The notes beneath the pieces were generated by a model. The model did not search any database. It was given only the letters and a program-made list of their open reading frames with translations, and was not told where the DNA came from. A stretch of 64,000 nucleotides of DNA from Chryseosolibacter sp964393795 (GTDB lineage: Bacteria > Bacteroidota > Bacteroidia > Cytophagales > Cyclobacteriaceae), in NCBI GenBank assembly GCA_964393795.1, contig CAYMWA010000005.1, positions 1 through 64,000 on the forward strand, in the 5' to 3' direction. Position numbers and translations under genes: made by a program. Shown here piece after piece: positions 45,620 through 55,900 of this stretch. Positions within the stretch are counted from its first letter, which is position 1, and each line of letters begins with the position of its first letter.

Positions 45620-46207
45620 ATGCCAACTGACAGACGATATGACGAGGCCATGTTACTGGATGCCCTTCGCGAGGGGCGTGCGGATGCATTTGAAGAGATT
45701 TTCAACCGTCACTGGGAGAAACTGTACAGGCAGGCAAGATTTAAGTTGCAGTCACATGAGGAAGCGGAAGAAGTGCTCCAAAACATATTTTCGTCTCTCT
45801 GGGAGAGACGTGAGACATTGCTGATCACCAACTTAACCTTCTATTTGAATACGGCGTTGCGGAATCGGGTACTGAACGTCATCCGTAATAGATTACCGGA
45901 AAAGAAATCGTGGGAATATTACAAAACGTTCATTCCGAACAATCAGGAGACCACTGATCAGGATGTGGCGTTTGAGGAATTGAACAACGCGGTGGAGGTG
46001 GCGGTCGGGTATTTGCCCGAGAAATCCCGCCGGGTCTTTCAACTCAGTCGTATGGAGGGCCTTTCTAATTCGGAGATCGCTAACCTTCTCAACGTATCGG
46101 AAAAGGCCATAGAATATCACCTCACCAAATCGATCAGACTACTCCGCGTGCATTTGAAGGATTACATCACGATTTGGGCTATTCTGATGCTGGCAGACCA
46201 TTTTTAG
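45620..46207 (+). CDS. ECF sigma factor of the second SusCD locus
   Basis: A 195-residue sigma-70 family protein of the Bacteroidetes ECF group. Region 2: AFEEIFNRHWEKLYRQARFKLQSHEEAEEVLQNIF; region 4: YLPEKSRRVFQLSRMEGLSNSEIANLLNVSEKAIEYHLTKSIRLLRVHL. It is followed after 54 bp by a FecR-type anti-sigma gene and then an STN-domain SusC. This is the trans-envelope signalling arrangement: ligand on SusC frees the sigma factor, which activates the susC operon. The ATG directly follows a TTTGCATTCTC leader. Confidence 0.95.
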   Translation: MPTDRRYDEAMLLDALREGRADAFEEIFNRHWEKLYRQARFKLQSHEEAEEVLQNIFSSLWERRETLLITNLTFYLNTALRNRVLNVIRNRLPEKKSWEYYKTFIPNNQETTDQDVAFEELNNAVEVAVGYLPEKSRRVFQLSRMEGLSNSEIANLLNVSEKAIEYHLTKSIRLLRVHLKDYITIWAILMLADHF

Positions 46208-46261
46208 AAAATTTTTGATCTTTTTCTTTAGGGATGTTGGTCGGCTGCGTGTCTTCTATAT

Positions 46262-47290
46262 ATGCCTAAGCCAGATTTGAAGCAGCACATTGCTGAAATC
46301 CTTGAAAAACATGCGCGTGGCGCCTGCACGCCCGAAGAAGAACAATTCCTGATTGAATGGTACAACAATATCGGTGACGAAAAAGATATTGATCCGGATA
46401 TCGCATCGATGAGCCAGATCCGTCAGCGGATTTGGTCCAGGATCAATCCCCTTAAATTTAAGAAGCAATCACGCTCGTGGCCCTATAAGGTCGCCGCCAT
46501 TATCGTTTTTCCGGTCATGGTCGCGATCGGTCTCTATACGTTCTGGCCAGCCGACCAACACCACGAACTGGCACATGCACGTAAAAACGCAGTATCGACA
46601 TTCTCATTACTAGATAGAGTCGTCAATGACGGGCCTGAGGCCCGCCGCGTTACCTTGAAAGACGGTAGCGTTATCACTCTTCAGCGCAACAGCGAAATTC
46701 AGTACGCATCGGCATTTAATTCGAAGATCAGAGCCGTGCGCCTGAAAGGCGAAGCATTTTTTGACATTACTCCTGACCCGAACCGCCCTTTCATGGTCTA
46801 TGCCAATGAGGTGGTGACGAAAGTGCTGGGCACGAGCTTCAACATCAGGGCATATGACAAAGATGAAGAGATTACCGTCAGCGTAAAAACGGGTCGTGTT
46901 TCGGTATATACAAAGAGCCGCCATTCGGCGGGAGCAAATGCGCCTCCGCAAAATGAAGTGATCCTTACACCCAATCAGAAAATTGTATTTGATCGCCACA
47001 ACGAGGTAGTGTCAAAACAATTGGTCGAAGAGCCGGAAATCATATTGCCGGAATCTAACCTGTTTGCCATGCAATTCGAAGGTGCGCCGGTTCCGGAAAT
47101 CCTGGACCTGCTTGCCGAAAGCTATGGAGTCGATATTTCGTTTGACAAGACCCTGTTAAAAAATTGCAGACTGACGACGTCGATGTCAGACGAAGGTCTG
47201 TATGAAAGGATAGAAGTGATTTGCAAGGCTATCGGCGCATCTTATACGATTGAAGATGCGGTGATTATCATTACGAGTAGTGGATGTTAA
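46262..47290 (+). CDS. FecR-family anti-sigma factor
   Basis: A 342-residue inner-membrane protein with a cytosolic sigma-binding N-terminus (about 1-75), one transmembrane helix (WPYKVAAIIVFPVMVAIGLYTFW) and a periplasmic FecR domain (RRVTLKDGSVITLQRNSEIQYA, VKVLGTSFNIRAY-like block, VSVKTGRVSVYT). The C-terminal DUF4974 part (LFAMQFEGAPVPEILDLLAESYGVDISFD) is STN-like and should contact the STN domain of SusC. It relays ligand binding to the sigma factor encoded upstream. It is separated from susC by 162 bp holding a strong hairpin. Confidence 0.94.
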   Translation: MPKPDLKQHIAEILEKHARGACTPEEEQFLIEWYNNIGDEKDIDPDIASMSQIRQRIWSRINPLKFKKQSRSWPYKVAAIIVFPVMVAIGLYTFWPADQHHELAHARKNAVSTFSLLDRVVNDGPEARRVTLKDGSVITLQRNSEIQYASAFNSKIRAVRLKGEAFFDITPDPNRPFMVYANEVVTKVLGTSFNIRAYDKDEEITVSVKTGRVSVYTKSRHSAGANAPPQNEVILTPNQKIVFDRHNEVVSKQLVEEPEIILPESNLFAMQFEGAPVPEILDLLAESYGVDISFDKTLLKNCRLTTSMSDEGLYERIEVICKAIGASYTIEDAVIIITSSGC

Positions 47291-47340
47291 ACCTAAACCG
47301 TTGCCTATGACATAACAATACACATCCCAAAAACATACTT

Positions 47341-47380
47341 AAAAAAAGAGGGCTAATGATGCTGGTACCATCATCAGCCC
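47341..47380 (-). terminator. Antisense-oriented terminator in the susC leader
   Basis: A 12-bp stem (47350-47361 with 47369-47380, one mismatch) and 7-nt loop is followed, on the - strand, by TCTTTTTTTAAG. The T-tract is on the - strand only, so it would end transcripts running leftward, opposite to susC. No - strand protein gene lies to its right. An antisense RNA covering the susC 5' end could stop here. On the + strand it forms a hairpin about 70 nt before the susC ATG. Confidence 0.7.
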
Positions 47381-47452
47381 CTAATGCCCGCGCGAAATTC
47401 GCGCAGCACTAAGTTTTTGTCCAAAAACGTCAAACAAAAACCTTTTCAATTT

Positions 47453-50400
47453 ATGAATAAAAACCATCATGCTTACAGGAATACGTCGCTATTTCTTATG
47501 AAAATTACGCTGATTCATGTCTTTCTCACCGCTGTAACCGTTGTTTTTTCCTTTGCGCTCGAAACAAAGGGACAAAGCGTGCTGGATCGTAGGATGAGTA
47601 TTGAGATGGAGGATGTCAGATTGAAGGATATCCTGAAGGAGATCGAATCCCAAACCGGCGTAAGTTTTACTTATCGCCCGCGCCTCATCAGGAACAAGAC
47701 GAATGTCACGCTGAAGGGATCGCACGTCCGGTTGGGCGATGTCCTTACCCGGGTGTTTGAGAAGTCGATCGAGTACGAAGTTGTCGGGAAACAAATTATT
47801 CTCAAGGGAAGGCCAATGCCCAGAGCGCTTGCCTCGGTCAGGCCCATGGCGTTCCAGGGTGTTCCGGTATCGGGAGTCATTCAGGATCAATCGGGACAAC
47901 CTATTCCGGGCGTCAATGTCATTGAGAAAGGAACGACCAATGGAACGACGACGGACGCGACCGGCAAGTATTCGTTTATGGTCGTCGACGACAACGCTGT
48001 CCTCGTGTTTTCGTTTATTGGCTACACCACGCAGGAAGTGGCTGTCTCTGGCCGGACGACGGTCGATGTAACGCTGGCACCCGATACCAAGACGCTTGAA
48101 GAAGTCGTGGTCGTCGGCTACGGTCAACAAAAGAAGGTGACTGTTACAGGAGCAGTCGCCTCGGTCAAAGGCGCAGATCTCGCGAAGTCGCCTGCCATGA
48201 ATTTAACCAACTCTATCGCGGGCCGTATGGCCGGCGTGATCGCGGTGAACCGCAGCGGTGAGCCTGGCTACGATGGCTCCGGCATCAGAATACGCGGGTC
48301 GAACACGCTCGGAAACAATGACGCGCTCATCGTCATCGACGGAATTCCCGCGAGGGCAGGTGGACTCGAACGACTAAATCCCAACGATATCGAAACCATC
48401 TCGGTGCTCAAGGATGCATCTGCCGCCATCTACGGGTCGCGGGCGGCCAATGGTGTCATCCTTGTCACCACTAAACGCGGGACGACTGGGAAACCTGAAT
48501 TGTCTTATCAATTCAATCAGGGTTTTGCACAACCGACGGTCATACCCAAACTCGCTAATGCGGCACAGTATGCCGAGATGCTCAATGACTTGAGTGTATA
48601 CGAGCTTCCCGTCGATGAATGGGAAGCCGCCACGGCAGCATACAAGACGACCGGTGTATATAAACAAAAGAATGGCCAGGACAGAACGGCGCCGTACAGC
48701 CCGCAAGACATCGAGATGTACAAAGCCGGAACTGATCCATGGAATTATCCAAACACAGACTGGTACGGCGAAACGTTGAAAACGTGGTCGCCCCAGGTGC
48801 GCCATAACCTGCAATTGAGCGGAGGTGGTGAAAGTGTCAAATACCTCTCCTCAATCGGATATCAGAACCAGGATGCGTACTACAAAAATTCGGCTACAGG
48901 CTATAAGCAGTATGACTTGCGCCTTAACCTCGATGCAAAAGTGAACGATTTCATCGACCTTCAGTTGGGGGTACTGGCGCGTGAAGAATTTCGTTTTTTT
49001 CCCACCCGAGGCGCGGGGGCGATTTTCCGTATGCAGATGCGAGGCAAACCTAATGAACCGGCTTATTGGCCCGATGGACGTCCCGGACCCGATATTGAGA
49101 ATGGCGAGAACCCTGTCGTGATTACCACCAACAAAACAGGATACGATCACGACAAGCGCGATTATGTACAGACCAACGGAACACTGAATATCAAGATTCC
49201 CTGGGTAGAGGGGTTGAAATTTCAAGGGACGGCGGCCGTCGACAAGATGGGACGATTCCTGAAACGGTGGGAGACACCCTGGACTTTGTATGAGATGGGA
49301 AGTGGCTTCGAAGCAGATGGCGTAACGCCGGTTTTGATTGGCACGCAACGCGGGCCCGCGGAGCCCCGACTTCGCCAGGAAAATATCAACCAACTCAATA
49401 TCCTGTTAGGAGGTATCTTCACGTACGACCGAAAATTTGGCGCGCATGAACTCACCTTGCTCGCAGGTACCAACCGCGAAACAATTGAAGGTGACAATTT
49501 CAATGCCTTCCGCCGTTACTACATTTCCACTGCGATCGATCAGATGTTCGCTGGAGGAGACCTCGAAAAAGACAATGGGGGTGGCGCTTTTGAACGCGCG
49601 CGACTCAACTACTTTGGAAGGGTTGCCTACAATTATCAGGAAAAGTACCTGGCTGAATTTCTGTGGCGCTATGACGGCTCCTACATATTTCCGGAGGCGA
49701 CGCGATATGGTTTCTTTCCGGGCGTAATGCTGGGATGGGTAATCTCCGAAGAGAACTTTTTGAAGAATGCGCTCCCCAGCGTCGACTTCCTGAAAATTCG
49801 AGGGTCATGGGGGCAAATGGGTAACGACCAGATCTACTATGACAATTCGCTTCAAGAATATCAGTTTCTCTCCACCTATGGTTTCAGAAGCTACATTATC
49901 GACTACACCGAGACCAAAACGCTTTATGAAACCCGGGTGCCCAACAATGCCATTACCTGGGAAGTGGCTAACAATGCCAACATTGGCCTTGAAGGGCAAT
50001 TGGTAGGCGGAAAAGTATTTTTTGAATTCGACCTCTTCTATAATAAGCGAACCAACATCCTGTGGCGCAAGAATGCTTCCGTGCCTCAAAGTACGGGGCT
50101 CTCTTCATTGCTTCCCGCTGAAAATATCGGCGAAGTGGCCAACAAAGGATTCGACATCAATATTGGCTACAGGGGTTCGGTCGGAGATCTTCAATATAGT
50201 GTCAGCGCGAACGGCGGCTATGCCAAGAATGAAATCTTGTTTTGGGATGAGGCGCCGGGTGCCCCCGACTGGCAACGGTCTACGGGTCGACCGATGAACA
50301 CGTTCCTGGTGTATCAGTATGACGGTGTATTCAAGGACCAGGCCGATATCGAGGCGGTTACGGAAGTATACGATTATTCAGCCATCACGCCCAACCTGCG

Positions 50401-50950
50401 TCCGGGCGATATGAAGTATCAGGATGTTAATGGTGACAAAATCATCGACGACCTCGACCGGGTGCGCATGGACTTCAACAACATTCCGCTTTTCCAGGGT
50501 GGCCTGAACCTGAACGCGACGTTCAGAAATTTTGATCTGTCTATTTTATTTCAGGGATCGCTCGGCGCAAGGCAGTATGTGAGTGCCGGCGAATCAGGGA
50601 ATATCGGCAACTACTTGCTCGATATTTACGAACACAGGTGGACGGTCGAGAATCCCAGCAGTGTGCATCCGCGTATCGCCAATCGAAGTGATCAGTACTA
50701 CTCCAATGGCAATACCTATTGGTTCCGTAAAACGGATTATTTGCGCCTCAAGACTCTTGAGCTGGGGTACACCATTCCTGCTTCCCTGACCGAAAAAGCG
50801 GGCTTGAGTAATGTCAGGCTGTATGTGAACGGATTAAATGTCTTTACGATAGACGAATTCGACGTGTACGATCCAGAGGCCGCCAGTTCAACGGGCCAGT
50901 ACTATCCACAGTCAAGGGTACTTAACACAGGTTTGTCAGTTACATTCTAA
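47453..50950 (+). CDS. SusC/RagA-family transporter with STN signalling domain
   Basis: A 1165-residue outer-membrane transporter. After the signal peptide (FALETKGQS) comes the STN domain (about 45-110: IEMEDVRLKDILKEIESQTGVSF), then a carboxypeptidase-regulatory-like domain (GVIQDQSGQPIPGVNV), the plug with DALIVIDGIPARAGGLERLNPNDI and VLKDASAAIYGSRAANGV, and a barrel ending in NTGLSVTF. STN contacts the upstream FecR protein. It imports an oligosaccharide or similar ligand with the SusD that follows after 19 bp. The ATG at 47453 gives the correct signal peptide; the open frame extends upstream to 47384. Confidence 0.95.
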   Translation: MNKNHHAYRNTSLFLMKITLIHVFLTAVTVVFSFALETKGQSVLDRRMSIEMEDVRLKDILKEIESQTGVSFTYRPRLIRNKTNVTLKGSHVRLGDVLTRVFEKSIEYEVVGKQIILKGRPMPRALASVRPMAFQGVPVSGVIQDQSGQPIPGVNVIEKGTTNGTTTDATGKYSFMVVDDNAVLVFSFIGYTTQEVAVSGRTTVDVTLAPDTKTLEEVVVVGYGQQKKVTVTGAVASVKGADLAKSPAMNLTNSIAGRMAGVIAVNRSGEPGYDGSGIRIRGSNTLGNNDALIVIDGIPARAGGLERLNPNDIETISVLKDASAAIYGSRAANGVILVTTKRGTTGKPELSYQFNQGFAQPTVIPKLANAAQYAEMLNDLSVYELPVDEWEAATAAYKTTGVYKQKNGQDRTAPYSPQDIEMYKAGTDPWNYPNTDWYGETLKTWSPQVRHNLQLSGGGESVKYLSSIGYQNQDAYYKNSATGYKQYDLRLNLDAKVNDFIDLQLGVLAREEFRFFPTRGAGAIFRMQMRGKPNEPAYWPDGRPGPDIENGENPVVITTNKTGYDHDKRDYVQTNGTLNIKIPWVEGLKFQGTAAVDKMGRFLKRWETPWTLYEMGSGFEADGVTPVLIGTQRGPAEPRLRQENINQLNILLGGIFTYDRKFGAHELTLLAGTNRETIEGDNFNAFRRYYISTAIDQMFAGGDLEKDNGGGAFERARLNYFGRVAYNYQEKYLAEFLWRYDGSYIFPEATRYGFFPGVMLGWVISEENFLKNALPSVDFLKIRGSWGQMGNDQIYYDNSLQEYQFLSTYGFRSYIIDYTETKTLYETRVPNNAITWEVANNANIGLEGQLVGGKVFFEFDLFYNKRTNILWRKNASVPQSTGLSSLLPAENIGEVANKGFDINIGYRGSVGDLQYSVSANGGYAKNEILFWDEAPGAPDWQRSTGRPMNTFLVYQYDGVFKDQADIEAVTEVYDYSAITPNLRPGDMKYQDVNGDKIIDDLDRVRMDFNNIPLFQGGLNLNATFRNFDLSILFQGSLGARQYVSAGESGNIGNYLLDIYEHRWTVENPSSVHPRIANRSDQYYSNGNTYWFRKTDYLRLKTLELGYTIPASLTEKAGLSNVRLYVNGLNVFTIDEFDVYDPEAASSTGQYYPQSRVLNTGLSVTF

Positions 50951-50969
50951 AGACCAAAGAATCCAAGCT

Positions 50970-52823
50970 ATGAATAATAAGAAATATATACTGTGCGCGC
51001 TTGTTGCCACCATGATGCTGATTAACAGTTGCAATGACGACTTTCTAAATACGCAGCCGCTCGGAGAAGTATCGGAATCAGCGGTATGGACGGATGCCGC
51101 ACTTGCTGAAGCTTATGTAACCGAGATCTACGCGGGTCTGGGCATGGGTGGATTTGACGAGCAGATGCTGGCGTCACTCACGGATGAAGCGATTTTTACA
51201 CACCCCGGCAGGAACATCACAACGGTAACGGAGGCGCGCTCAAGCGCTGCCGACCCGGGATGGATCAATGGCAACCGTAACTGGCCGGACATGTACACGC
51301 GTATACGGGCCGCGAACCTTGCCATTGAGAAGCTGAGCGAGCCAGCGTTTGAAAATAAGGATGGCATTGTCGACAGACTGCTTGGCGAGGCTACCTTTAT
51401 GCGTGCGTATTTTAGTCATCAACTGCTTAGAAATTTCGGCAGCTTTCCAATCGTAGACCGAACCTACGGTTTGGGTGGAGAGGATTACGAAGCGCCGCGA
51501 AACACCTACGAGGAGTGTGTCAACTTTATCATTGCAGACCTTGACAACGCCGCGACACTGTTGGCTGGAAAGTCAATGGAAGACGGGCGTGCCAGTGAGG
51601 CCGCGGCGCTCGCGTTAAAAGCACGGGTGCTTACTTATGCCGCCAGTGATCTTCACGACATGCCCACGGCCTCGACAAAGTCGAGCCTTATTGCAGAATA
51701 TGACCATAAGGAGTTGTTGGGGTATACATCCGGTGACCGTACCGCGCGCTGGCAGAAAGCAAAAGACGCCGCAGCCGCAGTCCTGGCGATGGAGTCGGGA
51801 AATCTTCTGAATCTCGCCGCACCTGTTTCTGCGGAAGAAGGTAAGATGAATTATATGAACAATTCCCTTTCGAGAAACGGCGGTGAAAACGAGTTGCTTT
51901 TCGCGCGATACTTCATCAATGCCAAGCAGGAAAACGGTGGCCGCCAGGGGCTTTATAACGGTCCCAATGGTTATAACAATTGGGCCGGTAATTCACCGGT
52001 GCAACTGCTGATCGACGACTACGAAATGATGGATGGCACCCGGTTCGACTGGAACAATCCCGTACAGGCGGCCGCGCCCTATGAAAACCGCGACCCGCGT
52101 TTTGAGGCCTCGATTCTGCACGACGGTTCCCAATGGAAACCGCGATCTTCGGCGAACCAGGCGAGAGACCCGCTTGGTCAGATTCAAACCGGGACTTATG
52201 AAATCATCAAGGACGGCAATAAAGTGACACACTTTGGACTCGATACGCGCAACAGCCCTATTGAAGATTGGAATGGAAGTTACACCGGATACTATGTCCG
52301 CAAGTTTATCGATCCGGATCCCGCTATTGTGGATCAGAACACGTGGCAGGAAGTCCCCTGGCCGGTGTTGCGCGTTACGGAAGTTGTGTTGAATTATGTA
52401 GAAGCATGCATTGAACTGGAGCAGGACGAAGAAGCGCGTACTTGGCTGAACAAAATACGGTTCCGCGCGGGCATGCCGGCGATCACCGAATCAGGTGATG
52501 CACTGAGAGAACGATATCGCAATGAGCGCCGGATTGAGATGGCGTACGAAGAGCAACGCTACTATGACGCCCGTCGGTGGATGATCGCTCCTGAAGCGTT
52601 CAGCCGGCAGGCAAACGGTATCAACATCGTAGGTACGTTGAAACCGGGAGAATCGCTGGAGGTCTATCGTTATGATCCCGACATCTATGATTATTCGTAT
52701 GCCGTCGTCAATATAGACCCCGGTAAGGAAAATCGCGCATGGGCAGACAAAATGTACTGGATGCCGATCCATCGGGATGAATTAAACAGAAACAGGAACC
52801 TGATACAAAACCCAGGCTATTAA
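50970..52823 (+). CDS. SusD/RagB-family nutrient-binding lipoprotein
   Basis: A 617-residue surface lipoprotein (ALVATMMLINSC, Cys21) with the classical SusD start DDFLNTQPLGEVSESAVW, TPR-like helices and the C-terminal block RNERRIEMAYEEQRYYDARRWMIAPEA. The closing MYWMPIHRDELNRNRNLIQNPGY is the usual SusD end. It pairs with the SusC upstream. No glycoside hydrolase follows, so the ligand cannot be predicted. Instead an ASPIC/UnbV FG-GAP lipoprotein gene comes next, beyond a 14-bp stem-loop. Confidence 0.95.
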   Translation: MNNKKYILCALVATMMLINSCNDDFLNTQPLGEVSESAVWTDAALAEAYVTEIYAGLGMGGFDEQMLASLTDEAIFTHPGRNITTVTEARSSAADPGWINGNRNWPDMYTRIRAANLAIEKLSEPAFENKDGIVDRLLGEATFMRAYFSHQLLRNFGSFPIVDRTYGLGGEDYEAPRNTYEECVNFIIADLDNAATLLAGKSMEDGRASEAAALALKARVLTYAASDLHDMPTASTKSSLIAEYDHKELLGYTSGDRTARWQKAKDAAAAVLAMESGNLLNLAAPVSAEEGKMNYMNNSLSRNGGENELLFARYFINAKQENGGRQGLYNGPNGYNNWAGNSPVQLLIDDYEMMDGTRFDWNNPVQAAAPYENRDPRFEASILHDGSQWKPRSSANQARDPLGQIQTGTYEIIKDGNKVTHFGLDTRNSPIEDWNGSYTGYYVRKFIDPDPAIVDQNTWQEVPWPVLRVTEVVLNYVEACIELEQDEEARTWLNKIRFRAGMPAITESGDALRERYRNERRIEMAYEEQRYYDARRWMIAPEAFSRQANGINIVGTLKPGESLEVYRYDPDIYDYSYAVVNIDPGKENRAWADKMYWMPIHRDELNRNRNLIQNPGY

Positions 52824-52843
52824 CCACATGTTACTGTTTGTCT

Positions 52844-52882
52844 ATCTATGCCGGCAGCCACTGCCGGCATAGATGTTTTGTT
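52844..52882 (+). terminator. Strong stem-loop between susD and the FG-GAP gene
   Basis: A perfect 14-bp stem (52844-52857 with 52861-52874) with a 3-nt loop CCA is followed by GTTTTGTTTT. It lies 21 bp after the susD stop and 26 bp before the next ATG. The T-rich tail is interrupted, so it may be a partial terminator that lowers expression of the downstream lipoprotein or protects the susCD transcript. Confidence 0.82.
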
Positions 52883-52900
52883 TTACCAAACCGAACCTTC

Positions 52901-55900
52901 ATGAGATTATTGTGTCCAATACTCGTACTACTGGCTGCATTTCTCGTGCTCAGCTGTCATACACCTTCGGAGACGCGCGACGCAAACGGACCTGCGGATA
53001 GCGAACCGCTATTCAAGTTGTTATCCCCGGATGTAACGCGGGTGGCGTTCAGCAATACCCTTACCGAGGGGCTCAACACGAACGTGATGATGTACGAGTA
53101 TTTCTACAATGGCGGCGGCGTGGCCATCGGCGATGTGAACAATGATGGCCTTGATGATATTTACTTTACGGGCAACATGAGTCCCAACGCCTTGTATCTG
53201 AATCGGGGCAACATGAAGTTCGAAGACGTCACTGACGCGTCGGGCGTCGCCGGCCGGCCAGGCCCGTGGAAGACCGGTGTCGCTATGGTCGATATCAATG
53301 GTGATGACCTTACGGATATTTATGTATGCTATTCAGGAAACCTCCATCCCGACAAGCGGAAAAACGAGTTGTTCATCAACCTCGGCGTGAATACGCCGGC
53401 TGGCGTTCCCGCCTTTTCGGAGCAAGCGGCACAATATGGGCTCGATGTGTCGTCTGCTACCACCCACGCGGTCTTTTTTGACTACGACAAGGATGGCGAT
53501 CTCGACGCCTTTATGCTCAACCACAACATACAGGCGTTGCCAAAACTCAATGCAAAATTGACGAGCGAAATAATGAAGAAGCCCGACCCCATGAGCGGAG
53601 TGCGGCTATTGAGAAATGATGAACGACGATTCGTCGATGTTACGGTCGAATCCGGTCTGAGCGCTAGCGCATTGACGTATGGACTTGGCGCATCCGCCAC
53701 GGATCTCGATGGCGATGGCTGGACGGACATTTATATTTCGAATGATTATTCCGTTCCCGACTATATGTACATCAACAATCGTGATGGTACGTTTACAGAC
53801 AAGCTTCAATCACACGTCGGGCACATCGCGCATTTTTCTATGGGAAATGATGTGGCTGATATTAACAACGACGCCTTGCCCGATATTTTTACACTGGACA
53901 TGCTTCCCGCCGACAACCGGCGTCAAAAGCTGTTGTTCGCACCCGATAACTACGGCAAGTTCGAACTTGATGTGCGCGTGGGATTCTACTATCAGTACAT
54001 GCGAAACATGCTCCAGCTCAACAACGGCAACGGTACCTACAGTGAAGTCGCACAACTTTCCGGCGTGTCGAATACCGATTGGAGTTGGGCCGCCCTGCTC
54101 GCCGATTACGACAACGACGGATGGAAAGACCTGTTTGTAACGAACGGCTACGTCAGGGATTACACGAACATGGACTTCATCAAATACATGGAGTCGCGCA
54201 CACAACAGGGAAAGCGTTTGACACGGGAAGACGTCCTCCAGCTCGTTCATAAAATGCCTGCTTCAGACGTTGTCAACTACCTGTTTAAAAATAATGGTGA
54301 TCTTTCGTTCAGCGATGTATCGCACTCGTGGGGCATTGATGTTCCCTCTAACAGCAATGGCGCTGCCTATTCTGATCTGGACAACGACGGCGACCTGGAT
54401 CTTGTCGTTAACAATATCAATCGGCCGGCATTCATCTACGAGAATCGTTCCGACAAATTACGGCAACACCATTATCTGAAGATCAAGCTTGAAGGTGCAG
54501 GCAAAAATACAGCCGGCATTGGCGCACAGATCACGTTGTCTGCAGGAGGAGTGCAGCAGCATTTGGAGCAGATGCCCATGCGCGGCTATCAATCGAGCAT
54601 GTCGGCCACAATGAACATTGGTTTGGGTGAAAGTACAGAAGTCGAATCCTTAACTATTCGCTGGCTTAGTGGTCGCGTGCAGAACCTTCACCATGTAAAA
54701 GTCGATCAGGTATTGGTTCTGAACGAGCGTGATGCCACGTCAGGTGATGTAGAGACGAAAAGCAACCAGCCCGCTTTTTCAAAGGTAGCGCCCGCCATTG
54801 CGTATTGGCACAAGAACGATGTATCAGAACTTCACCGTATCAATGATTTTAAACGTCAGCCGCTGATGCCCAATGCGGCGTCGTATAATGGTCCTTGCAT
54901 GGCAAAGGCCGACGTCAACGGAGACGGACTTGACGATGTGCTGGTTGGCGGCGGATACAACCAGGCGGCCCGGCTTTTTCTTCAGCAAAAGAATGGCGCT
55001 TTGGTGGAACACCATCAGCCGGCGTTCGATGTCGATAAGTTGTCCTATGATACAGATGCCACGTTCGTGGATGTGAATGGCGATCAATTTCCGGATCTCT
55101 ACATTTGCAGTGGGGGATACCATACGTATCAGCCTTCTGATCCTCTGTTACAGGACCGATTGTACATCAACGATGGCAAGGGCAACTTCGTCAAAAGCAT
55201 AGATGCCTTACCGAAGATGCATACCAGTACAAGCTGCGCACGCGCGGCTGATGTCAACGGTGATGGATTTTTGGATCTGTTTGTCGGTGGACGTATTGTT
55301 CCCGGACGTTACCCGGAAGCGCCTTCCAGCTACTTGCTTATCAATGACGGGTACGGCAATTTTAAAAATATGGCCGAGATGCTGGCTGGCGGTCTGAAGT
55401 CTGCAGGAATGGTGACGGATGCCGCATGGGTCGACCTGAATAAGGATTCGAGAATGGATTTGATTGTTGTAGGCGAGTGGATGCCATTAACGGTGCTTAT
55501 CAACGCGGATGGAAGGCTCGTCAACAGAACGGAAGACTATTTTGAGAAGCCCTATCGGGGATGGTGGAACCGGATTCTGCACGGAGATTTTAACCACGAT
55601 GGCAACATCGATATTGTGGTCGGCAATTTTGGCCTGAATACTCAGTGCAAAGTCAGCGATGAGAAGCCTGCTGCCTTGTTCTACAAGGATTTTGACGACA
55701 ATGGCTCGGTCGATCCAATATTCTGCATGTATATCGGTGATGAACGCTTTCCTGTTGCTTCCCGCGATGAATTGCTCGGGCAATTGAGTATGCTGCGCTC
55801 AAGGTTCACCAGTTATGAAAGCTATGCCGATGCACAGTTGAAGGACATATTTCGACCAGAGGAGTTAGCCGGTGTGCGTGAACTCAATGTCAATTACCTG

